The notes under the pieces: generated by a model | The model's input: the letters and a program-made list of their open reading frames with translations, nothing else | Told to the model about the DNA's origin: nothing | The model's database searches: none | In this document: positions 35,991 through 47,071 of the stretch, one piece after another | How positions within the stretch are numbered: position 1 is the stretch's first letter | How the letters are laid out: the number at the start of each line of letters is the position of its first letter | Translations under genes and position numbers: made by a program | Assembly: GCA_030323305.1 (NCBI GenBank) | Contig: CP106741.1 | Location: forward strand, 873,001 to 937,000 | DNA: 64,000 bases | Direction of reading: 5' to 3' | DNA from: Paenibacillus sp. CC-CFT747 | Lineage (GTDB): Bacteria > Bacillota > Bacilli > Paenibacillales > NBRC-103111

Positions 35991-36865
35991 CTAGCTCTTA
36001 ATGGCCCCAAGCGTAATGCCTTTTACAAAATACTTTTGCAGGAAGGGATATACGATTACAATCGGCATCGTGGAGACAACGATGACGGCCATTTTTAAGT
36101 TTTCCGAGCCGAACATGTTGTGCATGTCTTGATCCGCGGCGTGCTGACTGTCAATAGAGCTTTGGGCAAAGATGAGCATCTGATTCAGCACTTGCAGCGG
36201 ATACAGCTTGGGCGACTGAATGTACATGATGGCCGGAACATAAATGTTCCAGAAATGTACGGCCGCGAATAGACCAATGGTCGCTATAATCGGCTTCGAA
36301 ATGGGCAAGAAGATCTTCATCAAGATCTGGATGTCATGGCATCCGTCCAGCGAAGCGGATTCCTCCAGCTCGTTCGGCAGCTGTTCGAAGAAGCTTTTCA
36401 CGAGCAGCATGTAGTAAACACTCATGAGGCCCGGTAAAATCAGCGCCCACAGCGTATTGTAAATGCCCAGCCTTTGGATGTTAAGGAAGCCGGGAATCAT
36501 GCCGGCGCTGAAAAACATGGTGAACAGAAAATAGAGCATGATGCTTCGCCGAGCGAGCAGTCTTTTTTGGATAACGCATAACCGCTTGTAATGACCACAA
36601 ACAAGGTTAGCAGCGTTCCCGTTAGCGTTATGAATACCGTGACCTTGATCGACTGCATAAACATGGGGCTCTTAAATACCAGGTCATAGGCATACAGGTT
36701 GAACTCCTTCGGCCACAGGCTTACTTCGCCCGCCATGACCATCGAGTTGCTGCTCAGCGATTTGGCGATAACATTCAGGAACGGCAGCAGCATCGCCAAC
36801 GCAATGAGAAGCATGACAATCAGATTGAACCGGTTGAACCATTTCTCCCCGGTAGACAGCAGCAT
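35991..36865 (-). CDS. CUT1 ABC transporter permease, YtcP/LplC type (one frame break)
   Basis: 291 residues when restored, start ATG 36865 (GGGGAGG). Six membrane helices; EAA loop for ATPase contact is LEESASLDGCHDIQILMKIFLP; the typical end is FLQKYFVKGITLGAIKS. The break at about 36565 (TTTTTT) is repaired by one base (SKKRLLARRSIML). Second permease of the operon. Confidence 0.92.
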
Positions 36866-36925
36866 GTTTGAGATTCCTCCCCGGTTAAGGCCTTGGGCCA
36901 TATGGTGCTTAGACGAGAACCATCA

Positions 36926-37859
36926 TCACCACAGCGCCCCTCCGACTCTTCGGCTTAACCGATTTGCGACCATGATTAACGTAAATCCGATAATGGATTG
37001 GAACAATCCGACGGCAGTCGTAAAGCTGTACTTGCCCTGAAATAATCCAAGACGGAATACATACGTAGAGAGAACATCCCCTACATCGTAGACATTCGCC
37101 GAGTAAAGGACAAGGATCTGCTCGAAATCGCTGCCCATCATGTTCCCGATCCGCAGCACGAGCAAAATAATGATGGTCGGCATGATGGCCGGCAATGTGA
37201 CGTGCAGCATTTGTTTCCATCTCCCCGCTCCGTCAATGACAGCCGCGTCATAATACTCCGGGTTGACGCCGACGATGGCAGCCAGATAAATAATCGCCCC
37301 CCAACCTACGTTTTTCCAGACTTCCGAGATAATGAGGATCGCACGGAAGGCCCGTGAATCGGTTAACAAAAACAATTGACTGCCTTCATAGCCCAACCCG
37401 TTCTGAATGGTTGTCAGAATTCCCGTGTTGGGCGATAAAAGGGCAACCACAAACCCCCCAATGACCACCCATGATAGAAAATGCGGAAAGTACGTAATGG
37501 TTTGCATCCATCGCTTCACAAGCAACGAGCGAATCTCATTCATCATAAGCGCAAACACAATGGGAGCCGGAAAAGCGAACAGGATTTGATACCCGTTCAA
37601 TAGGAGTGTGTTCTTGAATGCCCTCCAAAAAAACGGGGAATCAAACAGCTCTTTGAAATTGCGCAGCCCTACCCAGTCGCTGCCTCCAATTCCTTTAATC
37701 GGATTGTAGTTTTTGAAGGCAATGATGATCCCGTACATGGGTAAATAATGAAAAAGAAACGTAAGCACGACTCCCGGTACCAGCAAGGCAAACAAATATT
37801 TTTGTTTGACGAGCGTCTCCAGCACCTTCTTTTTTTATTCGGGTATTTGCCGCTGTCAT
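36926..37859 (-). CDS. CUT1 ABC transporter permease, LplB type (one frame break near the start)
   Basis: 310 residues when restored. ATG 37859 follows AAAAGGAGG; an extra A in the A7 run near 37833 would put it out of frame with the body, the second extra-base lesion in the window. Alternatively translation starts at the GTG near 37825. The body has FHYLPMYGIIIAFKNYNPIKGI, a family hallmark, six helices, and the EAA loop YYDAAVIDGAGRWKQMLHVTLP. First gene of the transporter operon. Confidence 0.9.
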
Positions 37860-38034
37860 TTTGATGACACACCTCCTTTTCATCCCGATGCGATGAAATC
37901 GCTTGCAGGACCTAAAGTAACATGGTCCCCGTATCGGTTTCTACAGTACGTTTTTTATATTCGGCTTCATTTCTTTAGGTAGCTGGGCGCAGTTTCACTT
38001 TTTTTGATGCTGCTATCATTTTTTTAGGTGACGC
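37860..38034. promoter_or_regulatory. Promoter region of the first CUT1 transporter operon
   Basis: AT-rich gap between the AraC-sensor terminator and the first permease gene. Several TATAAA-like hexamers exist but no clear -35/-10 pair can be fixed. The Cache-AraC protein encoded upstream is the likely activator at this site. Confidence 0.4.
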
Positions 38035-38074
38035 AGAAAAAATAAACGAATCCTTCGCTAAGGATTCGTTTATT
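38035..38074 (-). terminator. Strong terminator of the AraC-sensor gene
   Basis: AATAAACGAATCCTT pairs perfectly over 15 bases with AAGGATTCGTTTATT around an AGCG loop, then TTTT on the minus strand; it starts at the stop codon of the regulator. Confidence 0.9.
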
Positions 38075-40308
38075 CCGGTTGCCGCCGATACTGCCCAGGA
38101 GTACAAAATTCATATTTCTTAAAGAAACGGTTAAAGCTTTGCGTATTGTGATAGCCGACCTTCTTCGCAATATCATCGAGCGGCATATTGGGAAACCGGT
38201 GAAGCAGCTCCTTGCTTTTATTAATTCGCAGCTTGTTCACATACTCCACAAAATTGATGCCCGTTCCATCCTTGAACAGCTTGCTGAAATAGGCCGGATT
38301 CAGGCCGAGCTGCCCGGCTATGGTTTCAAGCGACAGCTCTTGGTTATAATGCTCTTGGATCATACTCTCCGCCATTTCCACTTTGCCATGGAAATCATTC
38401 TTCTCCTCCAAGTCGTGCAGGCGCGAAATAATCTCTTTGTAAAATTCTTGCAGCCAGCTTCGGAGATCCTGAACGGATTCGAAATTCGCCAGCTGATGAT
38501 AAACCGCTCTTTGCATAAGCTCCTGGTACAGGATGACATTGAGCTCCTCCAGCTTTTTCATGGAAGCGGACAATACATGAAGCCACATATTCATGTTTTG
38601 TGTCCACGTAAGACTCGCCTTCCCTTTGGCATGGCCAATCAATTCATCGACTGCCTGCAGCACTCCGTCTTTATCCTTATTCGCCAGGCTATAGCAAATT
38701 TTCTTTTCATAAAAAGCAAGCTCCATGGCGGGCCATGCAAAATCATTCGGAACGTCGGTGTGATAGGCAAGAGAATAGTTGGCTTGCCTGTACGATTCGT
38801 AAATTTGCGCCAGTCCGTTTACATAGCCCCCGACGCCGATTCGCAAGGGAAAGTGAACAAACCCCATCATGGCACTTTTCATTTCCTTGACCAATTGGCT
38901 TTTCCTATCCTCATCCTGGATGTCCGAGTTGACTAGAAATACAACGGTGTCGGAATCCACCTCGAACGCCAGACCTTTAAACGCACACCTTTCCATCAAT
39001 TCCTCGGCCAGCATATAGGCGGATAGCTTCCCCGCAGCCGAATCATGATACGAAGAATGATCCCAAATTTCCATTTTGAAGCCTTTTACCAGAATGATAA
39101 AAGAATACTCGAAGGGAATATCTCCCCCGAGCAAGGATAATTTCTCCCGTATGGAGCCTTCATCAAATTCCCGGCCCTCCACGACATTAAACAACAGCTG
39201 GTTCCGCATCAAATCTTTGTTCGTATCAATGAATACTTCCAGATTGTCCTTATTATGCAGCACTTTATGGTACAGCTGATCGATGATCCCGAATTCATCG
39301 CTGCCGCCTGGTGCCGAGTCGGCCATTGGATTGTTTAGAATCCGATGAAGCAAGCTTCTCAGGGGCGGTACAAATATCTCCCGTAAACAAAGGAAAAGAC
39401 TACGGCTCCCGTAATCCCGGATAAAAAAATCAACAGTGTCATCTGTCCGAACACACTGATCTTGCTGGTCAGACGCTCGGCGGGGAGCAAAGAAACCAAC
39501 GTCCATCGATTCAAGTTTAATTCGCTCTTCGATACGATCAGATCTTGACGATCCCTCTTTACCGTGCGATAGTTCCCCGAAATGGGGGCGGTTGCCGCTT
39601 TATGAAGCTCTTCCCAGCTGCACTCATTCCCTTCGCACCAAATCGTTTGGCCGTTTTCGTCGAAAATGGTGATCGTATCCCGTTCGGACGCTTGGATCGA
39701 TTCGAAAATCCCCTGAACCTCGCAGCACTTACGGTAATCACAATAGCGCCTACGGTTTGATAAGAAGAATTTTGGATCGGTCGAACCATGTACAACTCGC
39801 GATCTCCCTCAACCGGACGAAAATAAAATCGGGTATAGTCCGAGTACAGCATCGTTTCGTCTAAGGCCGTTATTTGCTGGATCGGCAGCAGAAAAGAGTT
39901 GTTTGTCGCCTGGGTTCCGATGGCATAGCTGAAGCGATCAAACATGACATAGATCGAGGTCAGGTAACGGCTCCCGCTCCGCATCGTGCCTAATTTATCC
40001 ATTAGATCGTTGAATTGCTTCGCATCGGAGGTGTAGTCCGCTTGCATAAAATAACTTACGCTGGGATCGTTCAGCAGGGCGCTTGCCGTATACGTCATTT
40101 CATTGACCATCATGTTTCCGTTCAATGACGCCTGTTCCAATAATTTAATGTTCGAATTGCCGATTTCGTCCATCATGCTTTTGATAAATTGATGGTGCAG
40201 CACATAAACCGTCACCGCGGTCGGGATGACGGCAACGAGAAACAAGCCGACCATAAGTTTATAAAAGAACATTTTTCCTTTCGGCTGAAACAGCAGCAAT
40301 CGATTCAA
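38070..40308 (-). CDS. Membrane-bound Cache-AraC transcriptional regulator 1 (two frame breaks)
   Basis: 746 residues when restored, from TTG 40308. TM1 (LMVGLFLVAVIPTAVTVYVL), a long extracytoplasmic sensor, TM2, a HAMP-like YLYRPLRSLLHRIL, a central region, and a C-terminal AraC double helix-turn-helix (LSLETIAGQLGLNPAYFSKLFK, LDDIAKKVGYHNTQSFNRFFKK). Breaks at about 39722 and 39364 (GGGG) are repaired by one base each. Such proteins sense extracellular sugar or the binding protein and activate an adjacent CUT1 operon, here the one at 37859. The start overlaps closely with the end of the upstream hydrolase gene (21-base gap). Confidence 0.88.
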
Positions 40309-40329
40309 CGAACTGACCCCCCGATTCGA

Positions 40330-42431
40330 TTAAGAATCGTCACGTATGCCGAAAAATGCAATGCAGGCGGACGGTTTGTCAAACGTGCAATTCAAAACCG
40401 CTCTTCCCGCGGAATCAAGATGCAAGTCCCCTCCTTCGGAAACCCGAGCGTTCCGGTCAACCTTGGCATAGCTGATATATTGGCAGCTGAACGGCCGTGG
40501 AGTCCCCCAGGGCTTGCCGAAGGAGCTGGCAAACATCACGATAACCCCTCTTCCTGTCGAACGGTCGATTTTTTCATACACTTCTCCATTGCTTCCCGGC
40601 AATCCGGTGCGTCTTATGGCGGCATTCGTGATCTCATCGCGAACCTGCTTGTACAGGGCTAACCATTTCGCCATTAAGGACACGCCTTCCGCCGATACAC
40701 CGATCAAATCTCCCCAAATCCCATTCTGGCCTAGTATGAGCGATCCCACATTGATCAATTGGGATTCTTTAGGGTCATCTGATAAATAATGAGTTAATAG
40801 AAGAACCGTAGGAATCCACTTGTCGTAAGTTAAGGGCGAACGGCAGACCCAGCCGCGAGCGGGTCCTGGGTAAAAAAGGATATTATCATTAGCATACATG
40901 ATGTCCACATTCTTAGGAACATCATAATTGGTAAAGTACGGACCATTGTTGATGAGGAAATACTTCCCTGCGGATAAGAAGCTCAGCCCCGCGCAACGGT
41001 AACCTTCCGTAATATCCAAATCGATGATAGCGTCAGTGCACTGCGATGTCACCTTTTCCACGATACGGGTCAGATATAACGGAAGCTCAAAAGCATAGCA
41101 CTGTTCTCTTTCCTCGAACGAGCAACCCTCATCGCCGTGGTGATGACCGGAGTCGTTACAGCCGTATTGGCCAATCGCATCCCATTTAAAATACGTAACG
41201 CCGACTTCCCGGTGCAGACGGATTAATTCATCCGCAAAGTCATCCGCATAATCGCTCACCAAACACATGGGCGAGCTTTCTTCGGTTTCCCAGACGGGAT
41301 GCTTGTCGTAAACCTTTCCATTCTTGGATTGACGGTTCTGTTCGTTTCTGGAGAGCATTCGACTGCTCGTTGCCGAGGCTTTGGGATCGAACCATAACCC
41401 CAATTTCATCCCGTATTCATCCAGCTTGGCCTTGATCAAGCGCAATTTGTCCGGGAATCGGGCTTCATTGACCTGCCAGTCGCCCGTTTTTTCGTACCAT
41501 CCCGTATCCATGACAAAAACTTCGATTCCGATGGCGTGTGCTCGGTCAATCTCCTCACTTATGCGAGCAAAATTCATGGAATCCAAGTATGCCTTGTTGT
41601 ACCAATTTTTATTTCGTTCCTGAAACGCCCAAGTATTGTAGAACAAATACGGTTTCCGGGACTCGCTGTTCAGGCTGAGATATCGGAGGACAAATTGCCG
41701 ATAATAGGCCGCCATGCTTGCTTCATCCCCTGCCAGGATGCCAGCCTCAAACCAGATCGTATCATAGGAATGACGCGGATCGAGCCTTCTTCCCCCATAG
41801 TAATTGCCTTTGACTGCGCGAACCCTCACACTTCGGTCTTCCTTAAGGGCAAAGGCAAGGTAGGCGTCCGGGTATTGGGACCCGTGTTCATAAGCGATTA
41901 GAGAAGTCTGATGGTCCAAGGTGCTGACTAACAGGGGGCCCATGATCCATTGGTTGGATTCGAATTGCTCTTGCCGAACAACCGTTTCCGTCATTGTATA
42001 GCTGTGGATCATCTCGTTAAACTCAGAAAAACGAACTTCTTTTGTAGAGCCACCGGCATCGAACGAAAAATAAACTATGGAATCTTCGCCGCCGCTCTTA
42101 GTCAAGCGGCACTCGCGATCGCTCATCAACGAATATCGAAAACGAATGATCGGGTTGTCCGGCGCCATTCGAAAAACCATCTTGATGCTTAGAAACGGAT
42201 GCGTCGCCAAGGGCCCTCTACTTCAAACTCATGACTTCCGTTCGCAAGCAATTGCCTTCGTATAAGCTGCACGCCGGCAAGTTCCGCCCCTACCGTTTCA
42301 CCATCGACCTCAAAGCTAGGCGCGCCGATCGAATACGTTTTACCCGAAGCCGAATCGCGAAGCAGCCAAAAAGGTTCCCGGTTTCCCAATACCTCGATTT
42401 CGGTCATTCCGTTTGCAACCGCTATCAACAT
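40330..42431 (-). CDS. GH36-like alpha-galactosidase family hydrolase (one frame break)
   Basis: 700 residues when restored; cytosolic. An N-terminal beta domain (EIEVLGNREPFWLLRDSASGKTYSIGAPSFEVDG) precedes a barrel with YNTWAFQERNKNW, VFVMDTGWYEKTGDWQVNEARFPD, LGLWFDP, the likely nucleophile Asp in TYFKWDAIGQYGC and an acidic IIDLDITEG where GH36 enzymes place the acid/base region. It is more distant from characterised alpha-galactosidases than the enzyme at 12117, so the true substrate may differ. The break at about 42210 is repaired by one base (EGPLATHPFLSIK). Confidence 0.8.
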
Positions 42432-42453
42432 GAGCTTTACCTGCCCCTCTGCT

Positions 42454-43219
42454 TCATAGTTCTGCTGTCATCCCGCCATCGGCGACGAGCGTCGCTCCTG
42501 TCATGAAGGAGTTTTCCGGGCTGGCGGCAAACAGGACTACCGCGGCGATCTCCTCCGGTTGTCCGACACGACCGATCGGCTGCGCTTCATTCCATTGCTT
42601 CATGATTTCCTCCCGTGGGGTATCCAAGTTCTTGACGCTGCTCTCCAGCATCGGGGTATGCACGGCGCCCGGAAGCACGGTATTCACCCGAATGTTCTGA
42701 CGGGCATAATCAAGCGCGAGGGCCCTCGTCATAGCTGCAATCCCCCTTTGGAGGCCGAATAAGCCGAATACCCTTCAAGCGTAGCAAGAGCATGCACAGA
42801 ACTGACATTCACAATCGAGCCGGAACCATTTGCAAGCATAGCAGGAATGACTTCCCTGCAGAACAGGAAAACCGAGGTCAGGTTATTCGTGATCACTTGA
42901 TTCCACTGCTCCAAGCTCATATCGGTGAGGCGAATTTGAGGACAGGTTGCCGCATTATTGACCAATACATCAATCTTCCCAAATCTTTCCAGAGCGGCCG
43001 CGACTACCCTTTTCACATCCGCCTCCGAGGAAGCGTCGGCCTGCAGCGCAATGGCTTGCCCCCTGCGTCGATGATCTCCAGTGCAACCGCTTCCGCTTTA
43101 CTCGCTGTCCGGTTTACGACCGCAACCCGCCCTCCCTGGGCTGCGAACTTATGGGCTACGGCGCGGCCAATGCCGCTGCCGCCGCCCGTCACAATAATTA
43201 CCTTGCCCTGCCAATTCAT
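42454..43219 (-). CDS. Short-chain dehydrogenase/reductase (two frame breaks)
   Basis: 255 residues when restored. NAD(P) site [21 protein letters not shown] motif, catalytic Ser/Tyr/Lys as NVSSVHA and [10 protein letters not shown], and the C-terminal VADGGM typical of classical SDRs. Breaks at about 43061 and 42744 (CCCCC each) are repaired by one base each. Probably oxidises a sugar or sugar-acid hydroxyl; lies between the alcohol dehydrogenase and hydrolase genes in one transcript. Start ATG 43219 after GGCGGAGGG. Confidence 0.9.
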
Positions 43220-43320
43220 TCGTACATCCCTCCGCCAGATTAACCGATTACGCCGATATGAGAATGCTTCGAAGCGTGCCGATACCTTCTACTTCCGTCC
43301 ACGCCTCATGCTGTTCCATG

Positions 43321-44330
43321 TTACAAACTCAACATGATTTTGGCGACCTTCCCCGGGCCGGAAATCAGTTTTTCAAAGCACATGCCGCCCTCGCTTAGGG
43401 GTGCCGATTCCACCCAGGGAAGCATATTGACTTTCCCTTCCTCTATCCAATGCAATGCCGCTTCAAAGTCTTTTTGCGAATAAGCGAATGCTCCCATAAT
43501 TAGCGTTTCATTGCGAATCATATCGTTCACTTGCAGCTTGCTCTCTGCTTCATGCAAACCCGAGAACACAACCCTGCCTCCGGGCCGGACTCCTGTATGC
43601 TGCTCCTGCGGGTTGCCTCCGCGCCGACGGCATCGATCGCGGCGTCGAATCTGCCGCTCCATGACGGATCCAACTTCTCCAAGCCGGCAGCGGCGATTCC
43701 TCCGAGTTCCCTGACGATCTCGAGTCTGGCTTCGTTACGATCCACCACGACAATAGTTCGAAGGCCGTATGCTTGAGCAGCCTGCAGAGCGAACAGACCG
43801 ATCGGACCGGCTCCATAAATAAGCAATCGGTCCGATGCGTTTAAATCCAGCAGGCGGCATACATGAATCGCGCAGGCAAAAGGTTCGGCGAAGGCCCCTT
43901 CCTCCAAAGACACGTGCTCAGCCAGCTTATAAACATTCCTTGCAGGAACGGCTGCAAATTCGGCAAAGGCCCCCGGCCTGTGAGCCCCCAGCAGCTTACG
44001 ATCCGCGCATAATTGGGCTTTACCATTGCGGCAATCGCGGCAGTGTCCGCAGGTCACAAGCGGGTTAGCCGTGACCCGGTCTCCCAGCCGCAGTCCATGC
44101 ACAGGATCCACATCCGATCCCAACCTTTCAATTACGCCTGAAAACTCATGTCCCATAATCAGAGGCGGCTTACGGAGAGAATTATGTCCCAGGTAGCCGC
44201 TGAGCTCGGAGCCGCAAATTCCAACCCTCTCTACCCGAATGATTACCTCATCGGGCCCTAATTCAGGGAGGGCTACCTCACGGATGTTCATGGAACGGGG
44301 GCCTTCATATACGAGTGCTTTCATGTTCAT
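43321..44330 (-). CDS. Zinc-dependent medium-chain alcohol dehydrogenase (one frame break)
   Basis: 336 residues when restored. Catalytic zinc ligands in GICGSELSGYLGH and GHEFSGVIERLG; structural zinc cysteines in CGHCRDCRNGKAQLC; nucleotide site YGAGPIGLFALQAAQAYG. This sorbitol/threonine-dehydrogenase-like type would oxidise a polyol or sugar acid. The break at about 43610 is repaired by one base (EATRQEQHTGVRPGG). ATG 44330 after AAGGAG, ten bases after the dehydratase gene. Confidence 0.9.
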
Positions 44331-44339
44331 CTCGGCTCC

Positions 44340-45487
44340 TTATTGAACGCGCTCGCGTTTTTCCCAGCCTTGTCGGAACAGCGGCAGCCAGTGGCCGGGA
44401 TCATACGGATGCTTCGCAATTTCATCCAAGTTGAGCTCAAAGCCAAGACCCGGCCGATCCGGTGGCTGCAGGTAGCCATGTTCGACTTTGAACCCCGGAG
44501 ACAAGACTTCCTGGGCCCAAGAAGCATTAAATTCATCGAAAATTTCATGCAAGAAGAAATTCGGACTCGCCATATTTAAATGAGCGCAGACGATGGAGCA
44601 GATGGGACCTTGCGCGCTGTGCGGCGCGGTCACGCCATTATGGGCATGCACCATGCCGCAAATCTGTTTGGAAGCGCTCAGTCCTAAAAATTGCGGCTCC
44701 AATTGAATAATATGAACGGCATCGTGCTTGAGAAGCTCCGCGAACTGCTCGCGATTATAATAATCTTCTCCCGCAGCAATCGGTACGGGACTGCGCTTCG
44801 CTACCTCGATCACGGACGACTGCCGGTACGGCGGAACCGGCGCTTCGAACCATGTCGGGTGAAACGGCGCCATCGCTTCTGCAAACTGAAGGGCCGTATG
44901 CACACCAAAGCGGTTATGCCCCTCGATCAAGATATCCACATCCTTACCGACGGCGTTGCGGACAATGGCAATTTTCCCGATGGCGGCATCAAAGTCGGCT
45001 CTCTCCACCGTTCGCCAAGCCGCCCCGAACGGATCGAACTTCAGCGCCGTGTAGCCCTTTGCAACGACGGCTCTAGCTTGATTATACAAGCTTTCCTCAT
45101 CGGTACCCCCACGATACCAGCCGTTCGCATAGCAGCGAAGCTTATCGTGGCATTTGCCCCCAGCAGCTTGTAAACCGGCTGACTCGTCGCCTTCCCCATA
45201 ATATCCCAGCAGGCCATTTCAATGGCGGCAAGCGCGGAGCCTTGAATTTGACCGCCGTCCGAATAAACGTCGCGCAGCATTTTTAAGGAAATCGTTTCCA
45301 CGTCAAACGGACTCATTCCCATAACCAGATGCTTAAGCTCATGAATCGCTGCTTCTACCGTTTTGGCAAAGGCGTTTAGAGTGCCTTCCCCAATCCCGGA
45401 AATTCCTTCATTGGTCTCCACCTTGACAAAGAGCCAGTTCTTCCAAGAGTTCCCCACTAAATAAGTATGGATATCCGTGATTTTCAT
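44340..45487 (-). CDS. Mandelate racemase/muconate lactonizing family sugar-acid dehydratase (one frame break)
   Basis: 382 residues when restored. Enolase-superfamily protein of the galactonate-dehydratase-like branch: MKITDIHTYLVG start, YKLLGANATIKLRCYANGWYRGG, TALKFDPFG, the metal and base residues in DILIEGHNRF, WFEAPVPP and IAAGEDYYNREQF, and HSAQGP near the end. It would dehydrate an aldonate to a 2-keto-3-deoxy acid. The break at about 45142 is repaired by one base. First gene of the catabolic transcript; ATG 45487 after GGGAGG. Exact substrate not deducible. Confidence 0.88.
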
Positions 45488-45568
45488 GCTCGCTTCTACC
45501 TCCCTCAGGCTATGAGTTTAAGGTAGCATGCGGGGAAATAGATCTACAAGATGTGCAACTTGTATACA

Positions 45569-46204
45569 TCAGAGCATGATCTTTTTTACAAACTGAATAT
45601 GATTGGAGACCAGCGTCTCCGTTGCCGCCGGATCATCCTCCTCTAATGCTTTCCGAATCCGCTTATGTTCGTCCATGCTCCCTCGTAAGCGGCTGTGATT
45701 TTTATAGAATGTTGCCCGAACGGCCATCAGGAATTTGTCCTGCAGCCTGGACATGACTTCCGTATACTCCTCGTTATCCAGACCTGAGATAATGGTCTCA
45801 TGAAATTCCCGGTCCAACTGCACGAATCCGACTATGTCTACTTGCTCTACGCACTTCTGCTGAAGGGATAAATTCTCATCTAACTTGTGAAAAAAGGGCG
45901 CGTCCATCTTCCCCGTCAGCTGCTTGGCCGCAAAGGTTTCCAAAGATAGCCTCAACTCGTAAATCTCCATGATTTTCTTGAGAGACATCTCCTGAACGAT
46001 GACTCCTTGGTTTGGAATAAGCTTCACCAACCCGAGCATTTCAAGCCGATCCATCGCCGAACGGATCGGCGTTTTACTCACACCCAGAAGCTCGCTGAGC
46101 GCTTTCTCGGAAAGAAACGTTCCGCCTTCCCACTCTCCGCTTACTATTTTCCGTTTGATGGTTTCAAAAGCTTTTTCTCGTAATGTGGTGCCGGTCAAGT
46201 TCAT
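45569..46204 (-). CDS. GntR family regulator (FadR/FCD type)
   Basis: 211 residues from ATG 46204 (GGAAAGGAA). N-terminal winged helix EKALSELLGVSKTPIRSAMDRLEMLGLVKLIPNQGVIV and a C-terminal FCD effector domain with metal-binding residues (LRLSLETFAAKQL, DREFHETIISGLDN, MDEHKRIRKALEEDDP). FCD regulators often respond to sugar acids such as galactonate or glucuronate, matching the dehydratase gene downstream. Divergent from a second GntR gene, sharing one operator-like palindrome. Intact. Confidence 0.9.
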   Translation of the reverse strand: MNLTGTTLREKAFETIKRKIVSGEWEGGTFLSEKALSELLGVSKTPIRSAMDRLEMLGLVKLIPNQGVIVQEMSLKKIMEIYELRLSLETFAAKQLTGKMDAPFFHKLDENLSLQQKCVEQVDIVGFVQLDREFHETIISGLDNEEYTEVMSRLQDKFLMAVRATFYKNHSRLRGSMDEHKRIRKALEEDDPAATETLVSNHIQFVKKIML

Positions 46205-46222
46205 TCGATTCCTTTCCCTTCC

Positions 46223-46248
46223 ATAATCAAATGCTTTATTATGATTAT
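46223..46248. promoter_or_regulatory. Operator-like inverted repeat between divergent GntR genes
   Basis: ATAATCA (46223-46229) and TGATTAT (46242-46248) are perfect inverted arms separated by 12 bases, within the 74-base gap between the two starts. Binding here could control both genes. Confidence 0.5.
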
Positions 46249-46278
46249 AACGATTTCCACCAGGGAAGGAACCTTCAT

Positions 46279-46923
46279 TTGAGCACACCATCTTTACGCC
46301 GACAAGCTTACCAAGCCATTCATCAGTGGATTATTTCAGGAAAGCTGCCAAAGGGCAGCGCTACTTCCGAGGGCGAGTTAAGCCGCATGCTGGATATGAG
46401 TCGAACTCCGATCAGAGCCGCCCTTCAACAGTTAGAGCAAGAGGGTTACGTTCGCATCGCTCCGAAGCATGGGGTCATTATATTGGATTCATCGGCTCAA
46501 AGAGTCAGCGATTTATTGGATATCGTGACCGCCTTTATATTGTTCTCCGTCACCGCGGCATGGGAATTAAAGCAACGCGAACTCGTTGAATTAGCCGCAA
46601 CCCACTCTCAATCCTTAAACACACTCCTTAAAACGGGCACGCTCACACCTGACGCCATGGTTCAATTTGAATTCGACCTGCTGTACGGCATTATCCAAAT
46701 CGGCCGCAACAAGGAAATGTCCAGCATGTTTGTTACTACAATTTCCCGATTGTTTTGGTCGAGCAACCATAAGAGGTGGAAGGCCCCCCATCACGTAAAG
46801 ACAACAAAAGACCTAAACCAACTCCTTGCTGCCATTCCGAAAGGGTTAGAGCCATTTCGCGAGTCACTGTTTCCTTACCTGCAAACCTTAAAGCTTACGT
46901 GGGGAGAGAAGAGTGACATTTGA
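46279..46923 (+). CDS. Second GntR family regulator with atypical effector domain
   Basis: 214 residues from TTG 46279 (GGAAGGAA upstream); the longer ORF begins inside the opposite gene. Winged helix: RRQAYQAIHQWIISGKLPKGS, ELSRMLDMSRTPIRAALQQLEQEGYVRIAPKHGVII. The C-terminal part (VTAFILFSVTAAWELKQ onward) is helical like FCD but lacks the usual Asp/His metal ligands, so it may bind another effector or none. AT-richer than its neighbours. Intact. Confidence 0.85.
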   Translation: MSTPSLRRQAYQAIHQWIISGKLPKGSATSEGELSRMLDMSRTPIRAALQQLEQEGYVRIAPKHGVIILDSSAQRVSDLLDIVTAFILFSVTAAWELKQRELVELAATHSQSLNTLLKTGTLTPDAMVQFEFDLLYGIIQIGRNKEMSSMFVTTISRLFWSSNHKRWKAPHHVKTTKDLNQLLAAIPKGLEPFRESLFPYLQTLKLTWGEKSDI

Positions 46924-46978
46924 CCATTCCCTTGTTCACGTAATAAGTCCAGCCCGTTATCACCTGTCCCCGCTTAAC

Positions 46979-47019
46979 AAAAAAAGCGATTGAATCCGGA
47001 ACCTCCGGCTCAACCGCTT
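46979..47019 (-). terminator. Intrinsic terminator of the Nudix gene
   Basis: On the minus strand AAGCGGTTGAGCCGG pairs with CCGGATTCAATCGCTT (G-T tolerated) around AGGTT, followed by seven T. Confidence 0.8.
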
Positions 47020-47071
47020 CATGGGGCAATCGGTGCCCGTCCGTTGATACGGCAAACCATTCTTTGGATGC

